Below are positions 23,101 to 33,535 of a stretch of 64,000 nucleotides of DNA, one piece after another. Origin of the DNA: Amoebophrya sp. A120 (Eukaryota > Sar > Dinophyceae > Syndiniales > Amoebophryaceae); contig CAJINV010000004.1 of the NCBI GenBank assembly GCA_905178155.1, positions 5,477,711 to 5,541,710 of the forward strand, written 5' to 3'. A program made the position numbers and the translations under genes. The notes under the pieces are model-generated. The model was given only the letters and a program-made list of their open reading frames with translations, was not told the DNA's origin and did no database searches. The stretch's first letter is position 1, and every line of letters begins with the position of its first letter.

Positions 23101-26100
23101 GTGGAATGCTGCGCTCGAGGACTACTTTCTGACTCTTCCCGCCGACCACCGAAAACGGGCACTGGCGATTGCGCGAGCAGGAACAAATTGTTCTGCAGAA
23201 GAACTTGTTCGTCCCACCGCGATAAATCATCGATCCGTCGAAGTAGATTATATCAGAGTCGCAAACAACACTCGCGGTCGTGGTCAACAAAATCGTACAT
23301 CACAGGTAGACCAAGCAACTCCCGGCAGCGTGGGCAATTCTACTATTTCCGCGCCCGGAGGAGCAGTTGTACTAGATTCCATTACACGCACGACGTCCAG
23401 CAGCGCCGCGCCGAACCAGGGCGGCAGCAGTGCGGGGCCCGGGACGGGTAGCTGTGGAACCGTTGTGTACCGCAGCAGCAGTACTAGTAGCAACCACGAG
23501 ACCAGCTGCACCACGGGGCCGGTGCACGGGGCGGGGCGCCTCGTGGGGTACCGCGCCGTAGGGTCCGGGTACGGCCGCCCCGCGAGTGTCGCCTCCGCGG
23601 CGTTTATCAGATGTAAAAATGTCTGGGTCTGGAAGAATGCAGCTTGTCATGCTAATTCTGAAGCATGCAAAAATCTGTGTTGCATGATTACCAAAAGTCG
23701 TCCAGTTTTGACCAAGTCGGGAGGGAGTTTCTCATGCAGGATAGGCATGAGAGAGATCGCACAGAATCTGTCGTGCTAGGTCCTGCATTCCAGACCTCAT
23801 GGGTCATGGAAAAGCTGCATGACAAATCGCGCATTCTTTCAGACCCAGACACTTTTGCATTTGATAGCGTTGCGCGGCGCGGATGATGCGTGCTCGGTGG
23901 TGAGCGGTTATCAAATGCAAAAATGTCTGGGTCTGGAAGATGGTCATGCTTGTCTGGCATGACAAAAAAGTTTGTGATGCGTGTCCAAGAAGAGACCTTT
24001 TTGCCTGTCATGCAAAAACGCAGTTTCTCATGCGAAAAACGCAACACAAAGAAGCGCAGATATTTCTCATGCTTGGCTGTGCATTACAGAGCATTCACTA
24101 TCCCCAACACAGCACTACAAGTTTCCAGACCCAGACGTATTTGCACTTGATAGTGGTTACGCGACGACCATCGCGGGGGGCGGCGGGGGATTTCTGTTGC
24201 ATCATGGGGACCACGACGAGAGGAGGTACTATCACGACACATATGTTTTCGAAGACCACGAGAATTTTTACGGAGTAGAACTGCATCAAGAAGCACAGTC
24301 TCTCTCTCAGCCGGGTGGTGACAGAGAAATGAAGCGGAAAACACCTCGTCAGGAAGGTGAGGTGCTAGTATCTTCGCACGGAAGAAACAACTTTTCTTCC
24401 ACGACAACTAATCCGGTAAGCCACGTAAACTCCAATTCGTCTGCCTCATCGGGTAATATTCAAACCTCCTCGGAGGACGAAAATGGAACAGCGTCGAGAG
24501 AGCAGAAGAGCTGCTGCCCTACTGCGGTGTTGCCACCACTCCCGCAGCCCTGGATGATCGCCTTGGCCGCGGAATACAAAACTAGTACCAGACAAGAAAA
24601 TTGTAACAGCAACGGGCGGCCGCTAGATAAAGCGCAAGCGGTTTCTTGTTTGCAACGACCCCTAGAACAAGTTGAACACGGCGGAGCCCTTATCTCTTTA
24701 AACCGGCAAAGCTTCGAGAACATAATCACGTTGGAAAATATTCTCCTGCGGCAAAATGACCTAGATTTCGAACCGCTGTACTTCTTGACGGGAAGATCAT
24801 CCTTGGCGGGAACAACGACCTCGCTGCTTCGGAGTGCGGCTGTGAAAGCCTTCGTGGAGCAAGTGAACGGGAAAAATATTAAAGACGGGAGCGGTGTTTA
24901 TAATTTTGCAGACCTTTTTTATTCTTCTCCAGTGGGCAGCGATGTTGCTGTTGGTCTCGGCGGAAGGAAAAGTAGCGCAACTACAAGTTCTTCTACTGAA
25001 CAACGTTGTAATTATTCTTATCCGTCATCGAACAATTATCCGGGGGCGCAAATCAGATCGACCACTGCGCCGACTTTTCCGCTTGGTCGCGCCGACGTCG
25101 TCGGGCCGTTTCACAATCGAGCGGAATCGGACAGCGAGGAGGACTCTCGTGAGGACGGACAGGAGGGGTTGCGTTGTTTTGAAGACAAAGATGCAGCTCT
25201 GGGGAATTATGCTGGTGGTTACAAGTTGCATCACAACAACCTAAGCAGGAGGCCAAGGTAATTTATTCTACAAAAAATCTTATTCATCTGCTAAATTAAA
25301 AATTGAACGAAAATTTTATCAAACTGTGACGTAGTCTCTTGCACTCTTTTTCGTTTTTTCGATCCCTTCAGCTGTCTGCACAGTCGTTCCACCAATTTTT
25401 TTCCCATGACATCAGGTCAGTGCAGCAGTTTCGCAGAAAGGCTCCGCTAATCCAACGCGAAATCTGCTTTTCGCCGCCAGATTTAGAAGAAGTGACGTCT
25501 TCAACTACTACGCAACACGGGGAAAAAATAGCGGCGACGGTGCGTAGAACTTCTTCTGCAAATGCAACCAATGATGGCTGCTCGAATGAACAGCCTGAGC
25601 AGGTCTATTGTGTGGAGAGACCACGAGGACAGGCGCAATTATCGGGCAGTAGTGCAAGTATTCATCAAAACCCCGATATGATTTTTGCCAATCGCACGAC
25701 CTCCGCGTTTGAGCCTGTGTCACGAAAAATCCACCTGCAGCCGAAGCTCCCCGTGCAGAGAAGGCGTGGTCATGATGAAGACGACATCAAAGCAGGGGAC
25801 TTCTCGCTTCAAGATTTGATGGAAACAGGAAAAGTGATTAAAGCGGTGGAGAAGAAACAAAAAGAAGCCGTGGCTGCTGGCGCACCAACATCCCGGGTGG
25901 ACGACGAGGTGCAAGAACATCAAAAGCTCTGCTCCTCCTCCCGCAGAATTGTCGAAGCCGCAGCTGGTAAAAATTGGGTTCTAGATCCGAAGTCGCAGCA
26001 TGTTAGTATGGTACAGAAGCAGGCACAGGAACTTCGGTCGCCTCGCTCCAAAAAAGGAGATCGTGAGAAGGGCCATCAAACAGAAAGTGGTAGTAGAAGG

Positions 26101-29100
26101 CGAAACAAAGGAGAAGCACGGGTCGTGCCAGGTGGTCATGACGAAGAAAAAAGTGGGTGGGGGCTTTATCGTCCAGAACAAGAAGTGCTAGTAGATCATG
26201 CGGCCCCGCCCGCGCCGAAGAAGCTCCATGACGTGCGCAATTTGCTGCTCCTGAAAGAGGATCTGGAGGAGCGGAAAGTTTTGTCGCGGTTGTACGACGG
26301 GCTAGCGGAATATGAAAGTGCACAACTCCCCCTCTCCCTCATTTGTATTGCATGAACAGCAATACAAGGGTCAGCAAGAATACAGGCTTAACAAATTTGG
26401 ACAGGAGTGTAGGGCTATTTGGGCTTCCAGAGCTTGTCATGCAAACAGTGCCAAAAGCCAAGGCGTAAATTAGGTATTTTGCATGACAAACGACGGGGAG
26501 GGGAGTTGTGCAGTTTTATACGGAAGCGATCGTGAATGCGGATAGGAAAACTCCGGGCATTTTTGCGACAAATAAGCAACAGCAAAATGAGTATGCGACC
26601 TCCACTGCTCTCGATCTTTCGTCGGCTCCTTGCAAGAGAAAAGAAGTAGGCAAGAGAACAACTTCTGGGACCAGAACAGCAGGAGTTCCTGCCCCGAGGA
26701 TGAAATCTTCCGAAAACAGAAACGCGGGGGTCGACGACCGTGGTGCCCACAGCGAGAGTAGTGACTTCGGGGTGGATCACGTTGACACAATCGACGAAGA
26801 AAGCTGCGAAGGTCTTGCAAGCGGTTGTTCGCACGAGGATGGCAACGCAGGTGAGGAGCAAGACAGATCACACGATCCGGACATGATCTTCAGAGATGAA
26901 GTAAAAAAAGGGCAGGACGTGCTGAACTCGTGGCTCGGGGACTTCGCGCTGCCCATCGACTATTACAATGAAAAATGCCCCCACCCCAGAACTTGGCGCA
27001 TTTGTGTTGCAAACCTTTCCAATGGAAACACTCCCTGTGTTGCATGTATCAGCATCACAAATTTTCCATGCTGAATACTAGCTCAAATTTGTGTTGCACA
27101 GGAGCCCAGCAGCAGCCAGATCTGTTATGCAAAAGCTACCGTGCGTGCCTAGATTCCACATCACAAAGGCTCCTAGTCCTTTCATGCAAGACAAAAAGCT
27201 TTCATTTGGAAACTTTGCATAAGAAACTTTTTCAAATTCCGGGGGGGCATTTTTCATTGTAATATCGACCCGCGGGCATTCGACCAGTGCCTAAAGGAGA
27301 ATTTTGCGGCGCAAGTCCATCATCAGCGCCGCGGCGCGGTGGCCAGCACTTCGGATCGTCCCGGGGCGGAGAACGCGAGGTGTTTATTTTCTGGCGCGAA
27401 TCAGTACAGCCACCCGTCCAGGAATTTGCTGCTGCTGCCCAACGTCGTGCGCATTCTGGGGCGCAACGAGCGGAAAGAAGTAGAAGTGGCTGCTGGAGCA
27501 TCAAGACCTTCTTCGGCACAACGACAGGGCGGCGCAAAGCAGGAAGTTGTAGATGAATCTGCCAATAACTACAACTTCGGCAACATCACGAGCCGTAAAA
27601 CGTCGGCTTTCCCCCTGTTGCAGGAGAAGCGACAGAAGCTGCGAGACGCCTTCCTTGCCTGCGGCGGCGCGCAGCAGCGGGGAGCGGCGGTGATGCCGGC
27701 GGCAAAGCCCGGGGTGGTAAGGAGGAAAGAACCGGGTCTACGGGAAAACAAACTGTACGAAGAGTTGCGAAAAGCCGGGTCGTCGTCGTGTGTAGTGGTG
27801 GAAGGCGGAGATGATGAGACCACAAAGGCAACATCAAACAAGGCACGCACTGGTGCACGCGTGCCAAGTACAAGAAACCAAGGAATAAGGATGAACAAAG
27901 AGAGCCGCAATTCTGCCTACAACAGCATCCCGGTCGCCGTGGACTCTGACATCGTAGGACAGTCGTGGAGCAGTCTGACACGACCGAGGAAGACTACGCA
28001 CGTAGCCGAGGCCAAGAACAGTACCAGCTCAAAGGTTCTTCTTGGAACGAAGGGCGGGAAAAGCGAGAAGGACGCCGACGCCGTTACAAGCAGCAATAAC
28101 GACTTACGCGGCGCGCCGTCGGCGCAAGACGGATCTGACGGGGCCAAGAAGCGGGAAGTAACCGAAAAGGCAGGTCACGGTGGTTGTTCGCAGGAGTTAG
28201 AACAAAGGGCAGTTCGTCCTGCACCAAATCTGACCTCCGCGCCAAGAACTTCATCTTCGCGACCTCTTCCTCACACGATCCACCTGAATCGCGCAAGACC
28301 CTCCTCTGCGCCATCGACCTGTTGGATGCTGTGGGATGAGCACGAACCAGGGCGAAGACTAGGGCGGAAGACCTGTGAGGGTGAAAGTGCAGTAAACGAG
28401 GAAATAGATGTAGATGTGGTTGAAACTACTTCTAAAACTTCCGGTGTAAAACTCGCGGAGAGTAGAGACCTGCAGAGCCTGCTGTTCGTGCGTCGGATTC
28501 CCTTGGACGTCGACTCGGGTAATTGTAGAAGCAGTCAAGAACACCATCACGCGGCAAGAACATCTTCTGGCCGACGTTTCCACCGAGAGAGCACCACGGG
28601 GAACAACAACATCTTCAGTAGAAAAGACAATTCGCGGCCCTCTACCGCACCGAGTGGCGGTGAAAAGCTCTTCTTGCAGGTGGATTTGTTTTCATCCACG
28701 CTCGGCGGAGGACAATCGAGTAGTTCCGGCAGGAATGATGGTGTTGAAAAAACTTCCGGCTCTTCTTGTGGTGCAACAACGTGTGATGTTCCGCATCATG
28801 ATGATCGGCCAGCTGCACCTCCTCTGGTACGCCTGCTGCCCTACAAAACCTCGGTCCTCCGCGGCTTCTCGCAGTGGAATGACAAGTTGTGGACGCCTTT
28901 TTTCCCCAGCCAGAAAAGCAACCCGCTGCGACGGACGGAGGGGCTAGAAATTCGTGCGGAGGAGCGGCCCTTCGTCGTGCCGCCAAACTCGCCGCGGGGA
29001 GAGGGAGAAGAAGCATGCTTGGGAGGAGATGCAACGGCGGGTGGAGCTAGCCCCGGGAACAAGAAGGAGACAGTCGATGAGCTTGAGCAGCAGGAGAGAA

Positions 29101-29141
29101 AGCGGTACCCTTTGTCTCCGATCGTTGTTTTGTGGCAATGA
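17187..29141 (+). CDS. Giant cytosolic-carboxypeptidase-like protein (M14, AGBL/CCP)
   Basis: Predicted metallocarboxypeptidase of the CCP/AGBL family, which removes glutamates from tubulin tails in cilia and cytoskeleton. The start at 17187 is tentative. Residues about 375-600 form the CCP N-terminal domain (YTQWFYFALQGV; FAFHYPYTYTQC). The M14 fold follows: HPGETNSSF (zinc ligands His and Glu, about 853), NPDGVVAGNTR and GFDLNRSF (substrate binding, about 915), FFDFHGHANK (third zinc ligand, about 971) and YTVEASFW (catalytic Glu, about 1186). A Ser-rich insertion of roughly 190 residues separates the last two. About 2,000 further low-complexity, hydrophilic residues follow, ending at 29141. 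Exon limits are given by introners at 17801, 21495, 21770, 22259, 23605, 23911, 26311 and 26961, plus a GT-AG intron at 25258-25415. The catalytic residues look complete. The total of about 3,300 residues far exceeds usual CCPs, so the 3' half (after about 22400) could be a separate gene, though every junction keeps the frame open. Confidence 0.65.
17801..18061 (+). mobile_element. Introner, family A
   Basis: Ends TATCAAATGCAAATATGTCT and AAACAAATTTTTGCATTTGA. GGGAG is repeated at 17796-17800 and 18062-18066. Removal yields DVGRPRLRFTSLFESGNL, a typical start of the CCP N-terminal domain, which supports the join. Confidence 0.9.
21495..21649 (+). mobile_element. Introner, family B
   Basis: Ends TATGCATTGCAAAAGTATCG and CGATGCTTTTGCAATGCATA. 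Removal joins ...VASVD to PPIDVVPAAEVQRLK. Border repeats are short and the exact cut is approximate. Confidence 0.75.
21770..21943 (+). mobile_element. Introner, family B variant
   Basis: Ends ATTATGCAATTACAAAAGTA and CGCTTATACTTTTGCAAACC. CGC lies at both borders. Removal joins EERVENIR to LVLRQLRLGVPVAR. Confidence 0.7.
22259..22407 (+). mobile_element. Introner, family B variant
   Basis: Inverted ends AATTTCCCGTACATGTACAA and TTGTACGTGTACAGGAAATT. The 7-bp repeat AACCTCT lies at 22252-22258 and 22408-22414. Removal joins ATARTS to QWIDLDTTTNS. Confidence 0.85.
23605..23866 (+). mobile_element. Introner, family A
   Basis: Family A ends with GCGTT at 23600-23604 and 23867-23871. Removal joins VASAA to LRGADDACSVVSG. 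Confidence 0.9.
23911..24154 (+). mobile_element. Introner, family A
   Basis: Family A ends with GGTTA at 23906-23910 and 24155-24159. The interior differs from most family A members and matches the one at 40254, suggesting a subfamily. Only about 40 coding bases separate it from the preceding introner. Confidence 0.9.
26311..26520 (+). mobile_element. Introner, family C
   Basis: Ends TATGAAAGTGCACAACTCCC and GGAGTTGTGCAGTTTTATA. CGGAA is repeated at 26306-26310 and 26521-26525. Removal joins DGLAE to AIVNADRKTP. Confidence 0.9.
26961..27263 (+). mobile_element. Introner, family G
   Basis: Ends TATTACAATGAAAAATGCCC and GGGCATTTTTCATTGTAAT. ATCGAC is repeated at 26955-26960 and 27264-27269. 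Removal gives ALPIDPRAFDQCLKENF. Confidence 0.9.
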
Positions 29142-30007
29142 AGGGGTGACGTGATCAAGAAAGGAGACAGCACGAGGGGCGTGCGATACTAGTTTTACTT
29201 TATCTTGTAGTGGGCAAACAAAGTGAAATTGTACGATGTGATGTAAAGAGTATGTCCTGTACGAAGAAGTTTGTACATACAGCCGCATTCTTGATCATGA
29301 AGCACGGGCTAAAAGTACGAGAATACTCAAGTAAAAGTAACATTTACCATGCGTTGTAAGATGAATTTAAGTGATGCAATCAGAATCAGTGCAATGCGTC
29401 GTTCAAGTCCCGAAGAAAGTACGAATTACCTGCCTCAAGTGAGTGCAAGCATGCAAGTGATATAACCGAGCAAAATAGAGTGTAGAATAGGCACCCACAT
29501 CGCAGACTGTGTGTCGGAAAAATGCAAATCTCGACAGAATTTCAAAAGCACGACGATGGGCTGAAAAATTGTTTTTACTTTTGTTTCGTTTCGGCACCAG
29601 ATGCGCGGCTGCGGCTGCTCCGCGCAATATTATCGTATCGCACAACATGCATGCAATTATATCACAGAGGATGAAGATCTTTCGCTGTTACAGACTCCTG
29701 TCCGTCGCCAGACTTCGTTCGTACGTACACAGGGGAGCGATAATGATAAAAACGGCTGCATGGAAATGATTCAATCGATCCGCGGCACTAAAAAGCGTGA
29801 AGAAAATGCTGAGAGAGGAGCTTGAGGAAGACGCTGCGAGCGTGCATAGATGTTCTTTCCTCCTGGGAAGAGGTAAGCGACCCTCACGATCAGGATCGAT
29901 CTCGAGAAGGATCTTCTTCTAGTTTGTGCCAAAGCCCGCGCTCTTACTTACGCTAACCATATTAACCAAAAGTAGACAACGTTTTCGGATAGCGCTCGTT
30001 GCTCCTC
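29142..30007. other. Intergenic, no gene recognised
   Basis: AT-richer DNA with short ORFs on both strands and no recognisable domain or RNA. Confidence 0.45.
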
Positions 30008-30625
30008 ATGCAAGCGCGACGATTTATTTGCACTGCCACTACTGTAGATTTTGCAATTATTTGTGTATTCCTAGAATACCTCCTTCATCTTTTCGTTGCG
30101 ACAACTACACAAGAAGAACCCATGCCAGTTTTTGAGTTGTTTACTGCCTTCTTGGACCAGACGGGGTCCTTCCTACTGGGAGCGCACCACCAGCACGAGG
30201 ATGCAGCACAGCTGGGAACAACAACAAGTGAACATGGGACCACGACGACGCGGGGTCATCTTCTCATGCAGGAGCTGCCATGTGGAGCTGCTGCAGCTCC
30301 GGTACAGCATCAGCACTGGCATAATTCTTTACCAGCCCCGCCGTTCTCCCACCATATCAGTACTAGGGGTGGAGCCACGTCGTTGGCGATGCGTACAAGC
30401 TTTCTCGACCCGAAAAATGGAAGTTGCAAAGCATACGCGGAGGAAGGGGATATTCACACTTGCTACGTGAATAAAATACCGGCGGATTTTTGGGAAAAGT
30501 CGGGCCAGGGTGCGAATACGGTGGATATCGACAAGCCCGGCTGCCGGTGCCCAGATCGAGTAAAGATGTACAACGAGAATTCCGATGCGAAGGACAAACC
30601 TCTAAAATGTGTAGAGGGGAAATAG
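30008..30625 (+). CDS. Membrane-anchored or secreted Cys-containing protein, unknown
   Basis: 205-residue single-exon ORF from ATG 30008; an internal ATG at 30122 is possible. The N-terminus has a hydrophobic stretch (FAIICVFLEYLLHLFVA, about residues 15-31) that could be a signal peptide or anchor. A His/Thr-rich middle follows. The C-terminal ~65 residues contain five Cys (SCKAYAEEGDIHTCYV, GCRCPDRVKMY, LKCVEG), suggesting a small disulfide-stabilised extracellular domain. No family recognised. In a parasitic protist it could be a surface or secreted protein, but that is a guess from layout only. Confidence 0.5.
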   Translation: MQARRFICTATTVDFAIICVFLEYLLHLFVATTTQEEPMPVFELFTAFLDQTGSFLLGAHHQHEDAAQLGTTTSEHGTTTTRGHLLMQELPCGAAAAPVQHQHWHNSLPAPPFSHHISTRGGATSLAMRTSFLDPKNGSCKAYAEEGDIHTCYVNKIPADFWEKSGQGANTVDIDKPGCRCPDRVKMYNENSDAKDKPLKCVEGK

Positions 30626-31465
30626 GAGCAGGGGATAATCGATGAAATCGTGAGTAAGTCCTTCCTATCGTCCTCGAGAAGCCAATTCGAACCACCAACA
30701 TTGACGAAGCAAGAACTTACGTGCAAAAATTTCGTGAAGATCAGCAACGCTTGGACAGCAACGTGAAAAACAGGTGGGGACTTCCAGACCACGCAAGAAG
30801 TGATGATGGATTAGGCAGTAGGACCGCAGTACACGAGTAGTAAATGAGAACATGTTCCACCTCTTATCGTAAATGAGTAAATTCCAGTACTTACGATCAT
30901 GTGGTCATTTGTGTCGATCAAACCTTGGTGTGATCAGTACCAAAGTGATGAAGCTGTGGCACGGAGGAACGCTCAGATCAAGATCCCAGTTCTCGTGATG
31001 GAAGGTGTGACTGTCTAGAATTCCGAAATCCAGCACGATCGTCTCTTTGGATCTGCCGAAGAACATGATGCAACGAACGGGCGTAGCGGTGGGCATGTAA
31101 ATGCGTGACCCTGCTGGACGGTTCTATTCTTCTTAGCCGTAGAGCGATTGCGTCAGAGGACTGGGCTGGCACAATTCGCAACGAGTTGCTGTATCAAAGT
31201 TTTCTCACCACTGATGCAGGCTATCATATATTCTTATTAGTAGTAAGTGTCTCGGCTTGCGAGATAATTGACAATTTCTTCAGTACCGTATAGCTCGTCG
31301 AGCAGTTCTTTTCATTACGCTTTTATCGCGCTTTTATTGTATTTGTAGCAAGCATAAGAAGCCCCAATAGTTTTACACCCACCTTCCTCCCACTACTTTC
31401 TGCCATCCTTAGTACACCTTACTTTATCGCATCGGCGTCACCAACACAGTCACAATTACCTCACA
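30626..31465. other. Intergenic, no gene recognised
   Basis: Short ORFs only. The ~60 bases before 31466 are pyrimidine-rich and presumably the 5' leader of the next gene; no motif identified. Confidence 0.4.
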
Positions 31466-32080
31466 ATGCCCGTCGTGAAGCAGGCGCACCCCTTGCACCT
31501 GCGCGGCCTGCAGTGCCGCACCCGCAACGCTGATGAGCTCGCGGGGAAAGGGCAGATTGGCGCCTTGGTCGGCAAGTTTTACACCGAGGACATCGCGAAC
31601 GAGAAAACTACAAGCCGTGTGAATCCCGGTGTTGTGTACTGCGTGTACACAGACTACGCGTCGGACGAAACGGGGGACTACACGTTCTTTATCGGCGAGG
31701 AAATTGCGGCGGCCAGTGTCCCCACCAACTTTATTGCAGCCGATTCCGTGGGGGAGCACCAGGGGAAGGGGGAAGTGGAGAAAAAAGATGTTGGTCGTCG
31801 CGTGAACACCGTGCAAGAGGAAATGAATAAAGATGGAACTACGAGTGCTGGTAAAAAGAACGTGATTGCCTACGTCACCGTGGAAGCTGGTTTGTACGAG
31901 AAGCGCGTCTCCGAAAAGGGAAAACTGCCGGACTGCGAAGTTGCCTTGTGGAAGCAGATTTGGGGCGATGCGGAGTTGAAGGCGCGGCGCGCGTTTGGGA
32001 CAGATTTCGTGGTCTACGACAAATTGAATCCGGCGGAAGACACGGAAATTCCCATTTTCCTGCAACTGGCAGCTGAGTAA
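31466..32080 (+). CDS. GyrI-like / YdeE-type effector-binding domain protein
   Basis: 204-residue intronless protein from ATG 31466. It resembles the stand-alone GyrI-like small-molecule-binding proteins of bacteria (the AraC effector-binding superfamily, including YdeE and Cass2-like proteins). The features are: GQIGALVGKFYTE near the N-terminus; VVYCVYTDYASDETGDYTFF (about residues 52-71), which is the characteristic YxDYxSDxxGxYxxxxG segment; a GLYEKRVSEKGKLPDCEVALW stretch with the aligned P and W; and a C-terminal ADFxVYD-like TDFVVYDKLNP followed by EIPIFLQL. A charged Lys/Glu-rich insertion sits at about residues 95-130. There is no DNA-binding domain, so it probably binds a small ligand rather than regulating transcription. 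Absence of introns, unlike the large neighbours, fits acquisition from bacteria, but this is inference. Confidence 0.75.
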   Translation: MPVVKQAHPLHLRGLQCRTRNADELAGKGQIGALVGKFYTEDIANEKTTSRVNPGVVYCVYTDYASDETGDYTFFIGEEIAAASVPTNFIAADSVGEHQGKGEVEKKDVGRRVNTVQEEMNKDGTTSAGKKNVIAYVTVEAGLYEKRVSEKGKLPDCEVALWKQIWGDAELKARRAFGTDFVVYDKLNPAEDTEIPIFLQLAAE

Positions 32081-33241
32081 TTATCTGGGGCGTCAGTGTG
32101 AGGAGGAGAGCAGGGGTGTTGCTAGGAGTGAGGGGAAAGGAGGTGGCTGTTGGTGTTGACCACGAACTCGAGGGAGAAAATAATGTACGCAAAGAAGTAC
32201 TAGTACTAACTTGAGGACACCGCGCGGCAGCACATTGCTGGAGATATTTCGGCACAGATTTCGGAGTTGGAAATGCAGAAGAATGGAAAAAGTGAACCGC
32301 TGCTGCAAAAAGATGAAATTGGATAGTTCCAGAACCTAGGAACCTTATCTTGGCATTCGATAGAAGACCTACTTACTACGCTTGGAAACAACTGACCTCT
32401 GGAATATTATAGAAAATTACTTTATCGGCAAGCATTGGTATCACCTGCAAAAATCCACGATGAGTGCAGTGGATTCGCAGGGTAGACCGTCACACTGTAG
32501 TTCAATATGAGTTGTAACATACAGCTTTTTTTCTTCTTGTTTTTAACATTTACTACGAGAACTGCCAGGGCACTTTGTTTCACTACACCGTTGCAAGGGC
32601 AAGCAGCGAGGGGGATAACCAATGCGCCGCATTAGAAGCTGCTGCAAAGCCAACGCCACACGGGGTCTCACGAAGGCTTGGTGGAAGAAGGTGATCGGCT
32701 TTTCGTTTTCTATGTTTTTCTTTTGACGTTTTGACGCGACATTAACACGGCAAAGAGGCCAATATACTTGATCTGGAGGACGAGATGGAGCTGCGCGCGC
32801 TTGGGAACGAAACTGCGTTATTGAAAAACCATCAAGGCAAAAATAAAGATTCCCGTCTTCTAGACGTTCGGAATTGCATAGATTTTCTAAAGTAGCTATG
32901 GTGTTCGTCTATCTGGTCTAGAAAAGTGCACCACGGCCACGATCTTTGCTCGTCGGAGATTAAAAAAACAGGTCAGATACTTTGAAGTAGGAGCTGCGAT
33001 CATCAAAAATTCCAACCACTACATAAACGAAGATCCATCCGTTTCATTGCTAATATCGTTTAATTTTTGGTACAGCGATCGATTCACGGTAGAGATTTTA
33101 TACATCGACTAAGCAAGGAGAAACTCCGGACAGTTTTTTACTTGTACCTCTACAAAGGTGCTGAAAGCTTAGAATAAAAGGCTTTTTTTCTTTAAATTCT
33201 TGTTCCGTATAATTTACAGAAAAAGAAACAGCCGAGCGAAA
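32081..33241. other. Intergenic, no gene recognised
   Basis: AT-rich with only short ORFs. The last ~60 bases are T-rich and lead into the secreted-protein gene. Confidence 0.45.
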
Positions 33242-33535
33242 ATGTCGCGCTTTTCATCCCTCCTGCTTTTTTCTCTGCTGCAGCTTTTCGCGCACTACAG
33301 CTTCACCGTAGCGGAGGCCGGGCCTGCAGCGGCGGTGGTGACTTATGGTGTCTGTCAGACAGGCTGCAACACGGCCTACGTGGCTTGTTGCGCAAGTGCA
33401 GGAACGGTTGCGGGCACGTTCACCTTGGGCCTCGGCATCCCCGCGGCGATCGCTGCCTGCAGTGCGGCGCAAGGGGTGTGCATGGCGGGGTGTGCCGGAA
33501 TGACGGTGGCAGCGACCGGAGCGCCGACGCCGTAG
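33242..33535 (+). CDS. Small secreted Cys-rich protein (zygote-specific-protein-like)
   Basis: 97-residue intronless protein with a clear signal peptide (SSLLLFSLLQLFAHYSF, about residues 4-20). The mature part contains the pattern CQTGCNTAYVACCASAG, then a Gly/Ala-rich segment (TLGLGIPAAIAACSAAQG) and CMAGCAGM. Regularly spaced Cys pairs around an Ala/Gly-rich core match the small secreted family often annotated as zygote-specific protein, found in algae, oomycetes and dinoflagellates. I recall that family by pattern, so the name is tentative. Function unknown; likely extracellular or in a secretory compartment. Confidence 0.65.
   Translation: MSRFSSLLLFSLLQLFAHYSFTVAEAGPAAAVVTYGVCQTGCNTAYVACCASAGTVAGTFTLGLGIPAAIAACSAAQGVCMAGCAGMTVAATGAPTP

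Noticed and set aside
30661-30720. GGTTCGAAT on the minus strand, resembling a tRNA T-loop
   Set aside because: The flanking bases do not form the T stem and no D-arm, anticodon arm or acceptor stem could be drawn.
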